Made by a program: the position numbers and the translations under genes. A stretch of 64,000 nt of DNA from assembly GCF_001975225.1 (NCBI RefSeq), contig NZ_CP019445.1, positions 3,348,001 to 3,412,000 on the forward strand, in the 5' to 3' direction. The DNA is from Kosakonia cowanii JCM 10956 = DSM 18146 (GTDB lineage: Bacteria > Pseudomonadota > Gammaproteobacteria > Enterobacterales > Enterobacteriaceae). Shown here in pieces: positions 45,512-54,857 of the stretch. Below the pieces are notes generated by a model. That model was not told where the DNA came from and searched no databases. It worked only from the letters and a program-made list of their open reading frames with translations. Position 1 is the first letter of the stretch. Every line of letters starts with the position of its first letter.

Positions 45512-46629
45512 GCTTTACCGAACAGTTAATTGCGTGGCGGCGCGAGCTGCATCAGTACCCGGAGCTTTCGCTCCAGGAGTTTGAAACCACGCGGCGCATT
45601 CGCCACTGGCTGGAGCATGCCGGGCTGCGCCTGTTGCCGCTCGATCTGCCGACCGGAGTGGTCGCGGAGGTCGGAAGCGGCGAGAAGGTGATCGCGCTGC
45701 GCGCCGATATCGATGCGTTACCGATTGAGGAGGCGGTTGAATCGCCGTTTGCCTCGCGCAATCCCGGTGTGATGCACGCCTGCGGGCACGATATTCATAC
45801 CAGCGTCATGCTCGGCGCGGCTTTGCTGTTAAAGGAGCGTGAGCAGCACCTGCCGGGCAGGGTGCGCATCCTGTTTCAGCCAGCGGAAGAGAATTTTGGC
45901 GGCGCGAAACGGCTGATTAAGGCCGGTGCGCTCGAGAGTGTGAGCGCGATATTTGGCATGCACAACGAGCCGGGCCTGCCGGTCGGCGCATTTGCCACCC
46001 GCGGCGGCGCGTTTTACGCCAATGTCGATCGCTTCAGTCTGAAGGTGAGCGGCAAAGGGGCGCACGCGGCGCGGCCACATGAGGGCAACGACGCCATTCT
46101 GCTCGCCAGCCAGCTGGTTGTGGCGCTGCAAAGTATCGCCAGCCGCAACGTCAACACCCTCGAATCGGTGGTGCTAAGCGTGACGCGTATTCAGGGCGGC
46201 AATACCTGGAACGTGCTGCCAGAGCATGTCGAGCTGGAGGGAACCCTGCGCACCCACGATGCGGCTATTCGCGCGCAGGTGAAAAAACGCGTTGAGGCGA
46301 TCGCCGCCGGGCTGGCGCAGGCCTTCGATGCCGCTATCGCCGTGACCTGGTTCGACGGCCCGGATGCGCTGGTCAATCACCCGCAGTGGGCAGACTTCGC
46401 CCGCGAGGTCGCCAACGAACACGGATACCGTACCGCAGAGGCGGATCTGCATATGGGCGGGGAGGATTTCGCCGTCTATCTCCAGCAGATACCCGGCGCG
46501 TTTGTCAGTATCGGCAGCGACAGCCCGTACGGTCTGCATCATCCCGCGTTTAATCCTGATGAAGAGCTGATTGATGAGGCGGCGCGCTACTTTGCCCGCC
46601 TGGCAGAAAAAGCCTTACAGCACCCTTAA
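45508..46629 (+). CDS. M20 family amidohydrolase / N-acyl-cysteine deacylase (SndA-like)
   Basis: A 373-residue zinc hydrolase. Metal ligands are visible in [22 protein letters not shown] (His, Asp) and further on in [15 protein letters not shown] (Glu-Glu), [12 protein letters not shown] (His) and [14 protein letters not shown]. The lid domain lies at about 180-290. M20 relatives such as YtnL/SndA remove an acetyl group from N-acetylated S-substituted cysteine. The start overlaps the upstream stop by four bases. Confidence 0.88.
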   Translation: MSFTEQLIAWRRELHQYPELSLQEFETTRRIRHWLEHAGLRLLPLDLPTGVVAEVGSGEKVIALRADIDALPIEEAVESPFASRNPGVMHACGHDIHTSVMLGAALLLKEREQHLPGRVRILFQPAEENFGGAKRLIKAGALESVSAIFGMHNEPGLPVGAFATRGGAFYANVDRFSLKVSGKGAHAARPHEGNDAILLASQLVVALQSIASRNVNTLESVVLSVTRIQGGNTWNVLPEHVELEGTLRTHDAAIRAQVKKRVEAIAAGLAQAFDAAIAVTWFDGPDALVNHPQWADFAREVANEHGYRTAEADLHMGGEDFAVYLQQIPGAFVSIGSDSPYGLHHPAFNPDEELIDEAARYFARLAEKALQHP

Positions 46630-46693
46630 CAAACCTTTAAATGACCTGGGGCGGTGGCTCCGGGCCACCTGTTGCCTGAATTCCGGAGGGAGT

Positions 46694-48010
46694 ATGTCTA
46701 CAGCACGACAATTGCGGCTTGGCACTATCTTGCATGGCGCATCGGGAAATATGTCCGCCTGGCGACATCCTGCGGCGGTCGCCGACGCCAGTATTAATTT
46801 TGACTTTGTGCAGGAGACGGCGCGTATCGCTGAGCAGGGAAAACTCGATTTCTTATTTGTCGCTGACGGCTTATATATCAATGAAAAATCGATCCCGCAC
46901 TTCTTAAATCGCTTTGAACCGTTGACGGTGTTGTCGGCGCTGGCAAGCGTCACCCGGCACCTTGGTCTGGTGGGCACGCTCTCAACCTCCTATAGCGAAC
47001 CCTTTACCGTGGCACGGCAGTTCGCCAGCCTCGATCACCTGAGCCATGGCCGGGCAGGCTGGAACGTCGTCACCTCACCGCTGGAGGGATCGGCGAAAAA
47101 CTTCTCCCGTGAAAAGCACCCGGATCACGCCTTGCGTTACCGCATTGCCGATGAGTATCTCAATGTGGTGAAAGGGTTGTGGGACTCCTGGGAGGAGGAC
47201 GCCTTTATTCGTGATAAAGCCAGCGGGCAATTTTTCGACCCGGCAAAACTGCACACCCTCAACCACCACGGCGACTTTTTCCAGGTTGCAGGCCCGCTGA
47301 ACATTGGCCGCACGCCGCAGGGCAGGCCGATTATTTTCCAGGCGGGCGCCTCGGAGGATGGCAAAAAACTGGCGGCACGCCATGCCGATGCCATTTTTAC
47401 TCACCATGAAACGTTAGCGGAGGCACAGGCCTTCTACCGCGACGTGAAGCAGCAGCTGGAACAGCACGGGCGGCGTCATGACGAGCTGCACATTTTCCAG
47501 GGCGTCAGCGTGATTGTCGGCGATAGCGAAGCGGATGCCGAGCAGCAGTATCAAACCACCGCCGCGCTGGTCTCCATTAATGATGCGCTCAACTACCTCG
47601 GGCGCTACTTCGAGCACCACGACTTTAGCCAGTACCCGCTCGACGAACCCTTCCCGGAGATTGGCGATTTAGGGCAGAACAGCTTTCGCAGCACCACTGA
47701 TGAGATCAAACGCAACGCCCGCGAACGCCAGCTGACGCTGCGCCAGGTGGCACTGGAGAGCGCCTCGCCGCGCCCGCGTTTTTCCGGTACCGCTGAACAG
47801 GTGGCTGACGGGTTGCAGGCGTGGTTTGAGAGCCATGCCGCCGACGGGTTCATCATCCAGGGCGGCACGCCGGATACCTTCCCGCGCTTCGTCGAAAAAG
47901 TGGTGCCGATCCTGCAAGCGCGCGGTCTGTTCCGCACCGACTACCCCGGCACAACCCTGCGCGAAAGTTTAGGCCTGGCGCTGCCCGCACATCCCCGGTC
48001 AACACAATAG
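46694..48010 (+). CDS. NtaA/SnaA/DszA-family flavin monooxygenase (YtnJ-like)
   Basis: A 438-residue FMN-linked monooxygenase larger than the LLM one. [24 protein letters not shown] and [47 protein letters not shown] are DszA/NtaA signatures, and [35 protein letters not shown] ends the barrel. ATG 46694 follows GGAGGGAGT. A longer in-frame start overlapping the M20 gene is rejected. The second monooxygenase of the operon, it probably attacks the S-linked side chain after acetylation. Confidence 0.88.
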   Translation: MSTARQLRLGTILHGASGNMSAWRHPAAVADASINFDFVQETARIAEQGKLDFLFVADGLYINEKSIPHFLNRFEPLTVLSALASVTRHLGLVGTLSTSYSEPFTVARQFASLDHLSHGRAGWNVVTSPLEGSAKNFSREKHPDHALRYRIADEYLNVVKGLWDSWEEDAFIRDKASGQFFDPAKLHTLNHHGDFFQVAGPLNIGRTPQGRPIIFQAGASEDGKKLAARHADAIFTHHETLAEAQAFYRDVKQQLEQHGRRHDELHIFQGVSVIVGDSEADAEQQYQTTAALVSINDALNYLGRYFEHHDFSQYPLDEPFPEIGDLGQNSFRSTTDEIKRNARERQLTLRQVALESASPRPRFSGTAEQVADGLQAWFESHAADGFIIQGGTPDTFPRFVEKVVPILQARGLFRTDYPGTTLRESLGLALPAHPRSTQ

Positions 48011-48024
48011 AAGAAGAGAACGCT

Positions 48025-48957
48025 ATGCAGAGACGCACCCTTTTACTGGCGGCAACGCTTGCATTGACGCCGCTGGCGCAGGCCAGCGAGGTGACCATCA
48101 ACGGCACCGGCGTTAGCCTTGAGGCCAACTCCACGCCGATCCATACGGCGAAAAACCCGCAGGCGGTAAGCCAGCTGCCGCAAGGGTACCGCTTTGTGCA
48201 GCCGGGTAAATTCACCGTGGCGGTTGCTGCGCTTAACTCGCCGCCGCTGACGGTGTTTGCCGCCGATAACAAAACCCTGCTCGGCAGCGAAGTGGATATC
48301 GCCCGGCTGGTGGCCGACAGCCTCGGGCTTGAACTGAATGTGGTGCCGACCTCCTGGGAGGACTGGCCGCTGGGCGTGGCCTCCGGCAAATATGATGCCG
48401 CGATCAGCAATATCACCGTCACCCAGGCGCGCAAAGCGAAGTTTGATTTCGCTACCTATCGCAAAGACTCCCTCGGTTTTTATGTCAAAACCGCAAGCCC
48501 CATCAAACAGATTCAGCAGGCGGCGGATATCGCCGGGCTGCGCATCATTGTTGGCTCCGGCACCAATCAGGAGGCGATCCTGCTGGCCTGGAACGCGGAA
48601 AACCTGAAGAAGGGGCTTGAACCCTTTACGCCGGTCTACACCAAAGATGACGCTGCGCAGACGCTGGCGCTGCAATCCGGTCGCGCGGATGCCTTCTTTG
48701 GCCCCAATGTGATTGGTGCCTGGAAAGCGGCGCTGACCGGCAAAACCCGGCTGGTGGGTAGCGTCGACGGCGGCTGGCCAAAAGCGGCGCATATTGCCGT
48801 GACGTTGCGTAAAGGCAACGGCCTGGCACCGGCGGTACAGAGCGCGCTGAATGGTGCGATGGCGAGGGGCGATTACGACAAGGTGCTCAACCGCTGGGGC
48901 GAAGGGGTAGAGCGTATCGCGCAATCAGAAATTAACCCGCCAGGCCTTGGCGATTAA
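48025..48957 (+). CDS. ABC substrate-binding protein 1 (cystine/S-cysteine family)
   Basis: A 310-residue periplasmic binding protein (family 3, amino-acid type) with a signal peptide ending AQA. It shows VAVAALNSPPLTVFAADNKTLLGSEVDIARLVADSLGLELNVVP and WPLGVASGKYDAAISNITVTQARKAKFDFATY. It is a clear paralogue of the eighth gene of the operon, but its chain ends differ. Probably binds a cystine-like or S-substituted cysteine. The GNAT gene follows 10 bases later. Confidence 0.9.
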   Translation: MQRRTLLLAATLALTPLAQASEVTINGTGVSLEANSTPIHTAKNPQAVSQLPQGYRFVQPGKFTVAVAALNSPPLTVFAADNKTLLGSEVDIARLVADSLGLELNVVPTSWEDWPLGVASGKYDAAISNITVTQARKAKFDFATYRKDSLGFYVKTASPIKQIQQAADIAGLRIIVGSGTNQEAILLAWNAENLKKGLEPFTPVYTKDDAAQTLALQSGRADAFFGPNVIGAWKAALTGKTRLVGSVDGGWPKAAHIAVTLRKGNGLAPAVQSALNGAMARGDYDKVLNRWGEGVERIAQSEINPPGLGD

Positions 48958-48967
48958 GGAGCAGAGG

Positions 48968-49477
48968 ATGAACGAACGTTTCCGCGATGTCTCGCCCGAC
49001 ACCGACGAGCTGCAACCGATCCTCGCCGGGCTGTTTGCCGAGTATGCCGCCCGCTACGGGGACTACTTCTCCCGCGACGCCGAAGTGGAGCTGAGCGAGT
49101 GGTATTTACCGCCGCAGGGGCTGTTTATCGTGCTGGAGCGCGACGGAAAGATCATCGCCACCGGCGCTTACAAACCTTTTGATCAGCGCACTGCCGAAAT
49201 CAAACGCATCTGGACCGACGCCTCGCTGCGCCAGCAGGGGCTGGCGGCGCGCGTAGTGCAGGAGCTGGAGCGCCGCGCCGAGCTTGCCGGTTATAGCCAG
49301 ATCTACCTGACTACCGGCTTTCGCCAGCCAGAAGCGGTACGGCTCTACCTGAGCCAGGGCTATCAGCCGCACTTCGACCTGACGCGCGATACGGAAGAGT
49401 ACAGCCTGCCGCCGTTTGATGGCCGGCTGCGCTTCAGCAAAGCGCTGTCATCGGCCCGTCTGAGCAAAACCGCCTGA
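48968..49477 (+). CDS. GNAT N-acetyltransferase (SnaA-like)
   Basis: A 169-residue acetyltransferase. RQQGLAARVVQELERRAELAGYSQIYLTTGFRQPEAVRLYLSQGYQPHFDL (about residues 79-130) holds the acetyl-CoA loop and final strand. ATG 48968 follows AGGAGCAGAGG. A frame from 48947 is rejected because it overlaps the binding protein. In Bacillus the equivalent enzyme acetylates S-(2-succino)cysteine, so that step is predicted here. An N-acetyl cycle would be closed by the M20 gene. Confidence 0.83.
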   Translation: MNERFRDVSPDTDELQPILAGLFAEYAARYGDYFSRDAEVELSEWYLPPQGLFIVLERDGKIIATGAYKPFDQRTAEIKRIWTDASLRQQGLAARVVQELERRAELAGYSQIYLTTGFRQPEAVRLYLSQGYQPHFDLTRDTEEYSLPPFDGRLRFSKALSSARLSKTA

Positions 49478-49486
49478 GGAGCGACC

Positions 49487-50410
49487 ATGAAAAGTACCGA
49501 AACAATCAAAGTGGTGCCGGCCCGCTACCCGCTGCGCACCGTGGGGGCCATCGTCGCGCTGTTTGTGCTGGCGGCGGTGATCCAGTCCGTGGCTTTCAAT
49601 CCGCGCTGGGAGTGGGGCGTCTTTGCCCGCTGGTTTTTCGACCCGGTGATCCTCGAAGGATTAGGGCAAACGCTGCTGCTGACGCTGGTCGGCACGGTGT
49701 TGAGCGTCCTTCTCGGCGGGCTGCTGGCGCTGGCGAGGCTCTCCTCGTCGTGGCTGCTGAGCAGCCTCGCCTGGGGCTATATCTGGCTGTTCCGCTCGCT
49801 GCCGCTGATTGTGGTGCTGATCATTTTGTATAACTTCTCCTACCTCTATGACTCGCTCGCCATCGGCATCCCCTTTACCGGAATTGAGTGGGCGCGCTAC
49901 GAGACGATTAATGTGCTCGGCCAGTTCGCCACGGCGGTAGTCGGGCTGACGCTGGTGCAGAGCGCCTATACCGCAGAGATCATTCGCGGCGGTTTTCTTG
50001 GCGTCGATCACGGTCAGTATGAAGCCGCTGCCGCGCTTGGGCTTCCCGCCTGGCGGCGCACGGTGCGCATTATTTTGCCGCAGGCGCTGCGCACCATTTT
50101 GCCTTCGGGATTCAATGAAATTATCAGCCTCGCCAAAGGCACGGCGATGGTTTACGTGCTGGCGATGCCGGAGCTTTTTTACACCATCCAGATGATCTAC
50201 AACCGCACCCAGGAGGTGATCCCGCTGTTGATGGTTGGCGCCGCCTGGTATCTGGTGATCACCAGCGTGTTGTCGGCGATCCAGTATCTGGTTGAACGCT
50301 GGCTGGCGCGCAGTGAACGCCGCTCGGCTATCAATCCGTCCGTTTACCGCGCAGCGGCGACGACGCACACCACCCACGCCACGGAGCCTGCTCATGCCCA
50401 TCTCTCCTGA
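49487..50410 (+). CDS. ABC permease for polar amino acids (TcyL/M-like)
   Basis: A 307-residue inner-membrane permease with about five to six helices. Its binding-protein-dependent EAA loop is EAAAALGLPAWRRTVRIILPQALRTILPSGFNEIISLAKGTAM. It is the only permease of the operon, so the channel is probably a homodimer, whereas Bacillus has TcyL and TcyM. A long charged N-terminal leader (about 20 residues) precedes helix 1. The 3' end overlaps the ATPase start. Confidence 0.9.
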   Translation: MKSTETIKVVPARYPLRTVGAIVALFVLAAVIQSVAFNPRWEWGVFARWFFDPVILEGLGQTLLLTLVGTVLSVLLGGLLALARLSSSWLLSSLAWGYIWLFRSLPLIVVLIILYNFSYLYDSLAIGIPFTGIEWARYETINVLGQFATAVVGLTLVQSAYTAEIIRGGFLGVDHGQYEAAAALGLPAWRRTVRIILPQALRTILPSGFNEIISLAKGTAMVYVLAMPELFYTIQMIYNRTQEVIPLLMVGAAWYLVITSVLSAIQYLVERWLARSERRSAINPSVYRAAATTHTTHATEPAHAHLS

Positions 50411-51167
50411 AGGCCATATCTCGATTAGCGGCGTCAGCAAATATTTTGGCCGCCATAAAGCGCTGGATAATGTGTCGCTGGAGATCCCGCCCGGCACGGT
50501 GACGGTGATCCTCGGCCCCTCCGGCTCCGGCAAGTCGACGTTGCTGCGCACCATTAATCACCTTGAGCGCGTCGACGAGGGCTTTATCCGTATCGACGGC
50601 GAGTACATCGGCTACCGCCAGCAGGGGGACAAACTCTACGAGCTGAAAGAGAAGGAGATCCTGCGCCAGCGGGTCAACGTCGGGTACGTGTTTCAGAACT
50701 TCAATCTCTTTCCGCACCTGACGGTGCTGGAGAATCTGATTGAAGCGCCGATTGCCCATAAAAAGCTGAGCCGTAAAGCGGCGGTCGAGCAGGCTTTTGA
50801 ACTGCTGGATGTGGTCGGGCTGCGTAACAAAGCCGATGCCTGGTCGCGTCATCTCTCCGGCGGCCAGCAGCAGCGTATCGCCATCGCCCGTGCGCTCTCG
50901 CTGCGCCCGCGCGTGATGCTGTTTGATGAGCCGACCTCCGCGCTCGATCCGGAACTGGTGGGTGAGGTGCTGGATGTGATCAAAAAGCTGGCGCGGGCCG
51001 GATCGACGCTGGTGGTGGTGACCCATGAGATCGGTTTTGCCCGCGAGGTCGCCGACCAGGTGGTGTTTATGGTCGATGGCAAAATTGTGGAGCAGGGGAG
51101 TAGTGAGGCGGTGCTGAATCAGCCGCAGCACGCCCGCACGCGCCAGTTTCTCTCCAAAGTGCTGTAG
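50394..51167 (+). CDS. ABC ATPase of the amino-acid importer (TcyN-like)
   Basis: A 257-residue ATPase. Walker A is GPSGSGKST (about residues 40-48), Q-loop FQNFNLFPHLTVLEN, signature LSGGQQQRIAIARAL, Walker B RVMLFDEPTSALDP and switch His VVTHEIGFA. ATG 50394 gives MPISPEGHISISG and a 17-base overlap with the permease gene. The longer frame starting at 50292 is rejected. Confidence 0.93.
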   Translation: MPISPEGHISISGVSKYFGRHKALDNVSLEIPPGTVTVILGPSGSGKSTLLRTINHLERVDEGFIRIDGEYIGYRQQGDKLYELKEKEILRQRVNVGYVFQNFNLFPHLTVLENLIEAPIAHKKLSRKAAVEQAFELLDVVGLRNKADAWSRHLSGGQQQRIAIARALSLRPRVMLFDEPTSALDPELVGEVLDVIKKLARAGSTLVVVTHEIGFAREVADQVVFMVDGKIVEQGSSEAVLNQPQHARTRQFLSKVL

Positions 51168-51176
51168 GGAGTGCGT

Positions 51177-52070
51177 ATGAAAAAGGCATTACTGGCGCTG
51201 ATATTGTGCAGCGCAGGCCCGGTTGTGGCCGGGCAGATCGATCTGCGTGCCAACGAGCAGCCGATTGTGGCGACGCGGGATGAGGAGGCAATCGCTAAAA
51301 TCCCGGCGAATTACCGTTTTGTCGAGCCGGGCACGCTGACGGTTGCCATCTCCGCGCTTAACTCACCGCCGCTGGCTTTACTGGCGAGCGATAACCGCAC
51401 GCGTGTTGGCAGCGATCCGGATATCGCCAGGCTGCTGGCGAGCAGTCTTGGTCTCAAACTGAAACTGGTACCGACCGCCTGGGAGGACTGGCCGCTCGGC
51501 ATCACCTCCGGGCGCTACGATGTGGCGCTGGTCAATATTGCCGTCACCGAGGCGCGTAAGCAGAAGTTTGACTTCGCCACTTATCGCGCCGACTCACTCG
51601 CTTTTTCAGTGAAAGCCACCAGCCCGATAAACGCGATTAGCGGCCCAGCCGACCTGGTCGGGCGCAGAGTGATTGTTGGCTCCGGCACCAACCAGGAGCG
51701 GATCTTGCTGCGCTGGAATGAGGAGAACCGCGCTGCCGGGCGCGAGCCGGCAAAACCGATCTACCTGACGGATGATGCCTCCGGCAATTTGTATATTCAG
51801 TCCGGGCGCGCGGACGTGGTGTTTGGCCCGCAGTCGGTCGCGGCATATAAAGCGGCGCTGAATGGCACAACAAAAGTGGTCGGGCTGGGGCCGAAGAAAA
51901 CCTGGGTGGCGACCACCAGCAAAAAGGGTAACGGCCTGGTGCTGGCTTTGCAGGCGGCGATCAACGGCGCCATCGCGCGCGGCGAGTATCAACAGGTGCT
52001 GGCGCGCTGGGGTGAGCAGGGCGAAGGGGTTGACACTTCGCAGGTCAATCCGCCGGGGGTGAACTGGTAA
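51177..52070 (+). CDS. ABC substrate-binding protein 2 (paralogue of gene 4)
   Basis: A 297-residue periplasmic binding protein with a signal peptide ending VVA. The core VAISALNSPPLALLASDNRTRVGSDPDIARLLASSLGLKLKLVP and WPLGITSGRYDVALVNIAVTEARKQKFDFATY is collinear with the first binding protein of the operon, so the two arose by duplication. Two binders with one transporter suggest two related ligands. ATG 51177 follows AGGGAG. An operator-like palindrome begins four bases after the stop. Confidence 0.9.
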   Translation: MKKALLALILCSAGPVVAGQIDLRANEQPIVATRDEEAIAKIPANYRFVEPGTLTVAISALNSPPLALLASDNRTRVGSDPDIARLLASSLGLKLKLVPTAWEDWPLGITSGRYDVALVNIAVTEARKQKFDFATYRADSLAFSVKATSPINAISGPADLVGRRVIVGSGTNQERILLRWNEENRAAGREPAKPIYLTDDASGNLYIQSGRADVVFGPQSVAAYKAALNGTTKVVGLGPKKTWVATTSKKGNGLVLALQAAINGAIARGEYQQVLARWGEQGEGVDTSQVNPPGVNW

Positions 52071-52073
52071 AAA

Positions 52074-52089
52074 ATGATAGCGCTAACAT
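52074..52089. promoter_or_regulatory. LacI-family operator O1
   Basis: ATGATAGCGCTAACAT, one mismatch from a perfect 16-bp palindrome. It lies 138 bp, centre to centre, from O2. Confidence 0.65.
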
Positions 52090-52211
52090 GATTATGGTGG
52101 GCTTTTGCAGCTTGTTTAGTGCACCAAACTTGTACAAAAAGTGAAAATGCGATCGGCTGCAAAAATGTCTGTCAGGAGGGTATCAGCTAAGCGGTAACTG
52201 GTGTGTTATTT

Positions 52212-52227
52212 AATGTTAGCGCTAACA
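52212..52227. promoter_or_regulatory. LacI-family operator O2
   Basis: ATGTTAGCGCTAACAT, a perfect 16-bp palindrome of GalR-LacI type with a central CG. Related GntR/IdnR operators have ATGTTA...TAACAT ends. A weaker half-site AATGCTAACG lies at 52321-52331 near the gene start. Confidence 0.75.
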
Positions 52228-52355
52228 TTTTTTAAGCAAAACGGTGAGGTAATGCACTGATTTAAAAGTGAACAGAGGTATTGATTGGAGTTATAGTTAT
52301 ACTACAAAATATAACGTAGCCAATGCTAACGCCTCTGCGGGCTCTGTGAGTGAAG

Positions 52356-53369
52356 ATGGCAAGACCTTCTCGTGCTGTTATCTCCCGCGCGCCGACGCTG
52401 GATGACGTCGCCCGCGCCGCCGGGCTCTCCTCCATGACCGTCAGTCGGGCGCTTAACACACCGGACCAGGTACGGTCGGAAACCGTGAAAAAGGTGCTCG
52501 CCGCCGTCAAAGCGACGGGCTACATTCCCAACGCGTTGGCCGGTGGGCTGGCCTCACGGCGCAGCAAACTGATTGCCGTGCTGGTGCCCCACCTCAACGA
52601 TCCGCTGTTTGCCGATACGCTTCAGGCAATGGGTGAAACGCTCTCGCAACGCGGTTATCAGATGCTGCTGTGCAGCGCCGGTTACACGCCGCAAACGGAA
52701 ACCGAGCTGGTATCGACCCTGATGTCGCGCCGCCCGGACGGCATTATGCTCACCGGCATCCACCACGCTAATGACCTGAAAAAGATCATCTTCAACGCCA
52801 GCGTGCCGGTGGTGGAGACGTGGGATATCACGCCAACGCCCATCGACATGCTGGTCGGCTTCTCCCATGAGAAAGCGGGCCTGGCGACGGCAGAGTATCT
52901 GCTCGGCAAAGGATACCGGCGGCCGGGGCTGTTATGGACGACAGAGAGAACGGCTGCGCAGCGTAAAAACGGGCTGTACGAAGGGCTGGCGCGACACGGC
53001 ATTACCGACGCACCTTATGTTGAGTCGCAACTGCCTGCCCGCTTTGCTGATGGTCGGGCGGGGGCAGCGCAGCTGCTGGAAACAACAGAACTAGATGTGA
53101 TTATCTGCGGCTCCGACATCCTTGCGCAGGGGGCGATTAGCGAGCTTCAGGCGCGCGGGCTGCGCGTGCCGCAGGATGTGGCGGTAATGGGCTTTGGCGA
53201 TCTCGATTTTGCCGCAGCAAATGTGCCCGCCATCACCACGGTTGCTCTTGATCGTTACGCTATCGGCGCGCGGGCGGCGACACTGCTGGCTAATCGCATC
53301 GAGGGACGTAGCGACGGCGAGCAGATTATCGATATTGGCTTTCACCTGACTGAGCGGGAATCGGCGTAA
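52356..53369 (+). CDS. LacI/GalR-family regulator (gluconate-type)
   Basis: A 337-residue repressor. The HTH is TLDDVARAAGLSSMTVSRALNTPDQV (about residues 12-37), with the hinge YIPNALAGGLASRRSK. A periplasmic-binding-like effector domain follows. Its best resemblance is to gluconate repressors GntR/IdnR. No gluconate kinase or permease gene is nearby, so it may only control itself, or genes elsewhere. Start MARPSRA at 52356. Confidence 0.85.
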   Translation: MARPSRAVISRAPTLDDVARAAGLSSMTVSRALNTPDQVRSETVKKVLAAVKATGYIPNALAGGLASRRSKLIAVLVPHLNDPLFADTLQAMGETLSQRGYQMLLCSAGYTPQTETELVSTLMSRRPDGIMLTGIHHANDLKKIIFNASVPVVETWDITPTPIDMLVGFSHEKAGLATAEYLLGKGYRRPGLLWTTERTAAQRKNGLYEGLARHGITDAPYVESQLPARFADGRAGAAQLLETTELDVIICGSDILAQGAISELQARGLRVPQDVAVMGFGDLDFAAANVPAITTVALDRYAIGARAATLLANRIEGRSDGEQIIDIGFHLTERESA

Positions 53370-53373
53370 AAAG

Positions 53374-53901
53374 ATGAGAATCAACATTATTGGCACCAGC
53401 GGCAGCGGCAAATCGACGCTGGGTAAGCGTCTCGCGCGCCAGCTTGACGTCCCTTATATCGATATGGACACCCTCTACTGGCGGCCCAACTGGCAGGGGA
53501 CACCGGACGAAGAGCTCTACGCGAAACTCGAGCAGCTCCTGCAACAGCCGGGCTGGGTGCTGGACGGCAACTATAACCGTAGCCGCGACATCAAATGGCG
53601 CAACGTCGATCTGATTATCTGGATCGATTACGGCTTCTGGCGCACCCTGCGCCAGGCGGTATTGCGGGCGATAAAACGCGCGTCGCACAAACAGGAGCTG
53701 TGGCCCGGCACCGGCAACTGCGAAAGTTTTCGCCGCTCCTTCCTGAGCCGCGAGTCGATCATTCTCTGGACCATCAAGACCTGGCGCAGCAACCGCGAGC
53801 GTTACGCGCGTGATATGGCCGATCCGCGCTATCAGCACCTGCGCTTTGTGCGCCTGACCTCGCCACCGCAGGCTGACGAATTTCTCGCCACTCTGACCTA
53901 A
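53374..53901 (+). CDS. P-loop kinase-like protein (AAA/adenylate-kinase type)
   Basis: A 175-residue nucleotide-binding protein with Walker A GTSGSGKST (residues 7-15). VPYIDMDTLYWRPNWQG and WVLDGNYNRSRDIKWRNVDLIIWIDYGFWRTLRQAVLRAI follow, as in FlaR/DNA topology modulation-type proteins. It is probably a small-molecule or nucleotide kinase. Its start follows the LacI gene by four bases, suggesting co-transcription. Confidence 0.82.
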   Translation: MRINIIGTSGSGKSTLGKRLARQLDVPYIDMDTLYWRPNWQGTPDEELYAKLEQLLQQPGWVLDGNYNRSRDIKWRNVDLIIWIDYGFWRTLRQAVLRAIKRASHKQELWPGTGNCESFRRSFLSRESIILWTIKTWRSNRERYARDMADPRYQHLRFVRLTSPPQADEFLATLT

Positions 53902-53934
53902 GCTTAAGCCTCTTGTGACGTGCGAGGTAACCCT

Positions 53935-54555
53935 ATGATCACCGTTTATGGCGTACCCGGCTTTGGATCGGCCATCAGCGAAGCGATGCTTACGCTGGCT
54001 GATATCCCTTATCAGTTTCACGATGTTAAAGGCTTTGACCAGCCCGGCCCGCAGCAGGAGATGCTGCGCAAGCTCAACCCGCTCTGCCAGGTGCCTACGC
54101 TGCAACTGGAAGATGGCAGTGTGATGACCGAATCCGCTGCCGTGGCGCTGATGATCCTCGACAGTCGTCCTGATTTGGCTCCGCCAGAAGGGACGTCGGA
54201 GCGCCAGCAGTTCTGGCGGCTGCTGATATGGCTGGTGGCGAATGTCTACCCGACCTTTACCTATGCTGATTACCCGGAGCGCTGGGCGCCGGACGCGGCG
54301 GAGCAGTTGAAAGAGAGCTGCATCGCTTATCGCAAAACCCTCTATCTGTGGCTGGAGAGCCAGCTGCAAGCCGCCCCTTACGCCTTCGGTGAACTGCTTA
54401 CGCTGCTGGACATCTATCTCTGCGTAATGCGGAGCTGGGGGCCACGGCAGGCGTGGTTTGCCAGCAACACGCCGAAGATGAATGCCATTGCCGATGCCGT
54501 CTGCGCGTTGCCAAAACTAGAGGCGGTGCTGCGGCGCAACGACATTATCGGCTAG
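53935..54555 (+). CDS. glutathione S-transferase family protein
   Basis: A 206-residue GST. The thioredoxin-like N-domain has VYGVPGFGSAISEAMLTLADIPYQ and the glutathione-binding cis-Pro and Ser of CQVPTLQLEDGSVMTESAAVALMI. The helical C-domain (about 85-206) holds WRLLIWLVANVYPTFTYADYPERW. It may detoxify electrophiles. It follows the kinase gene after 33 bases in the same direction. ATG 53935 gives MITVYG. Confidence 0.86.
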   Translation: MITVYGVPGFGSAISEAMLTLADIPYQFHDVKGFDQPGPQQEMLRKLNPLCQVPTLQLEDGSVMTESAAVALMILDSRPDLAPPEGTSERQQFWRLLIWLVANVYPTFTYADYPERWAPDAAEQLKESCIAYRKTLYLWLESQLQAAPYAFGELLTLLDIYLCVMRSWGPRQAWFASNTPKMNAIADAVCALPKLEAVLRRNDIIG

Positions 54556-54608
54556 CGCACGTTGCCCGCTGTGTTATCGTCATTTTTTATTAAAAAAAGG
54601 AGCAGACC

Positions 54609-54839
54609 ATGCCGCATATCGATATCAAATGTTTCCCCCGCGATCTGAACGATGAGCAGAAGAGTGCGCTGGCGGCGGATATCACCGAGGTGATTATTCG
54701 CCATCTCAACAGCAAAGAGAGTTCCATCAGCGTGGCGCTCACCGAGATCGCCCCGGAAGAGTGGCAGGTGAACGCCTGGGATAAAGAGATTGCGCCGCAG
54801 ATGGAAAAGCTGATTAAAAAGCCCGGCTACAGTATGTAA
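54609..54839 (+). CDS. pptA: 4-oxalocrotonate tautomerase family PptA
   Basis: A 76-residue tautomerase with the catalytic Pro directly after Met (MPHIDIKCF). It is near-identical to E. coli PptA (YdcE), which tautomerises phenylpyruvate in vitro. KKPGYSM forms its C-terminal end. It may be co-transcribed with the GST gene. Confidence 0.93.
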   Translation: MPHIDIKCFPRDLNDEQKSALAADITEVIIRHLNSKESSISVALTEIAPEEWQVNAWDKEIAPQMEKLIKKPGYSM

Positions 54840-54857
54840 CGGCTGGCCGGGCAGGCC

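Noticed and set aside
52090..52211. Short ORF between the two LacI operators (ATG near 52165)
   Set aside because: Only ten codons and no ribosome site.
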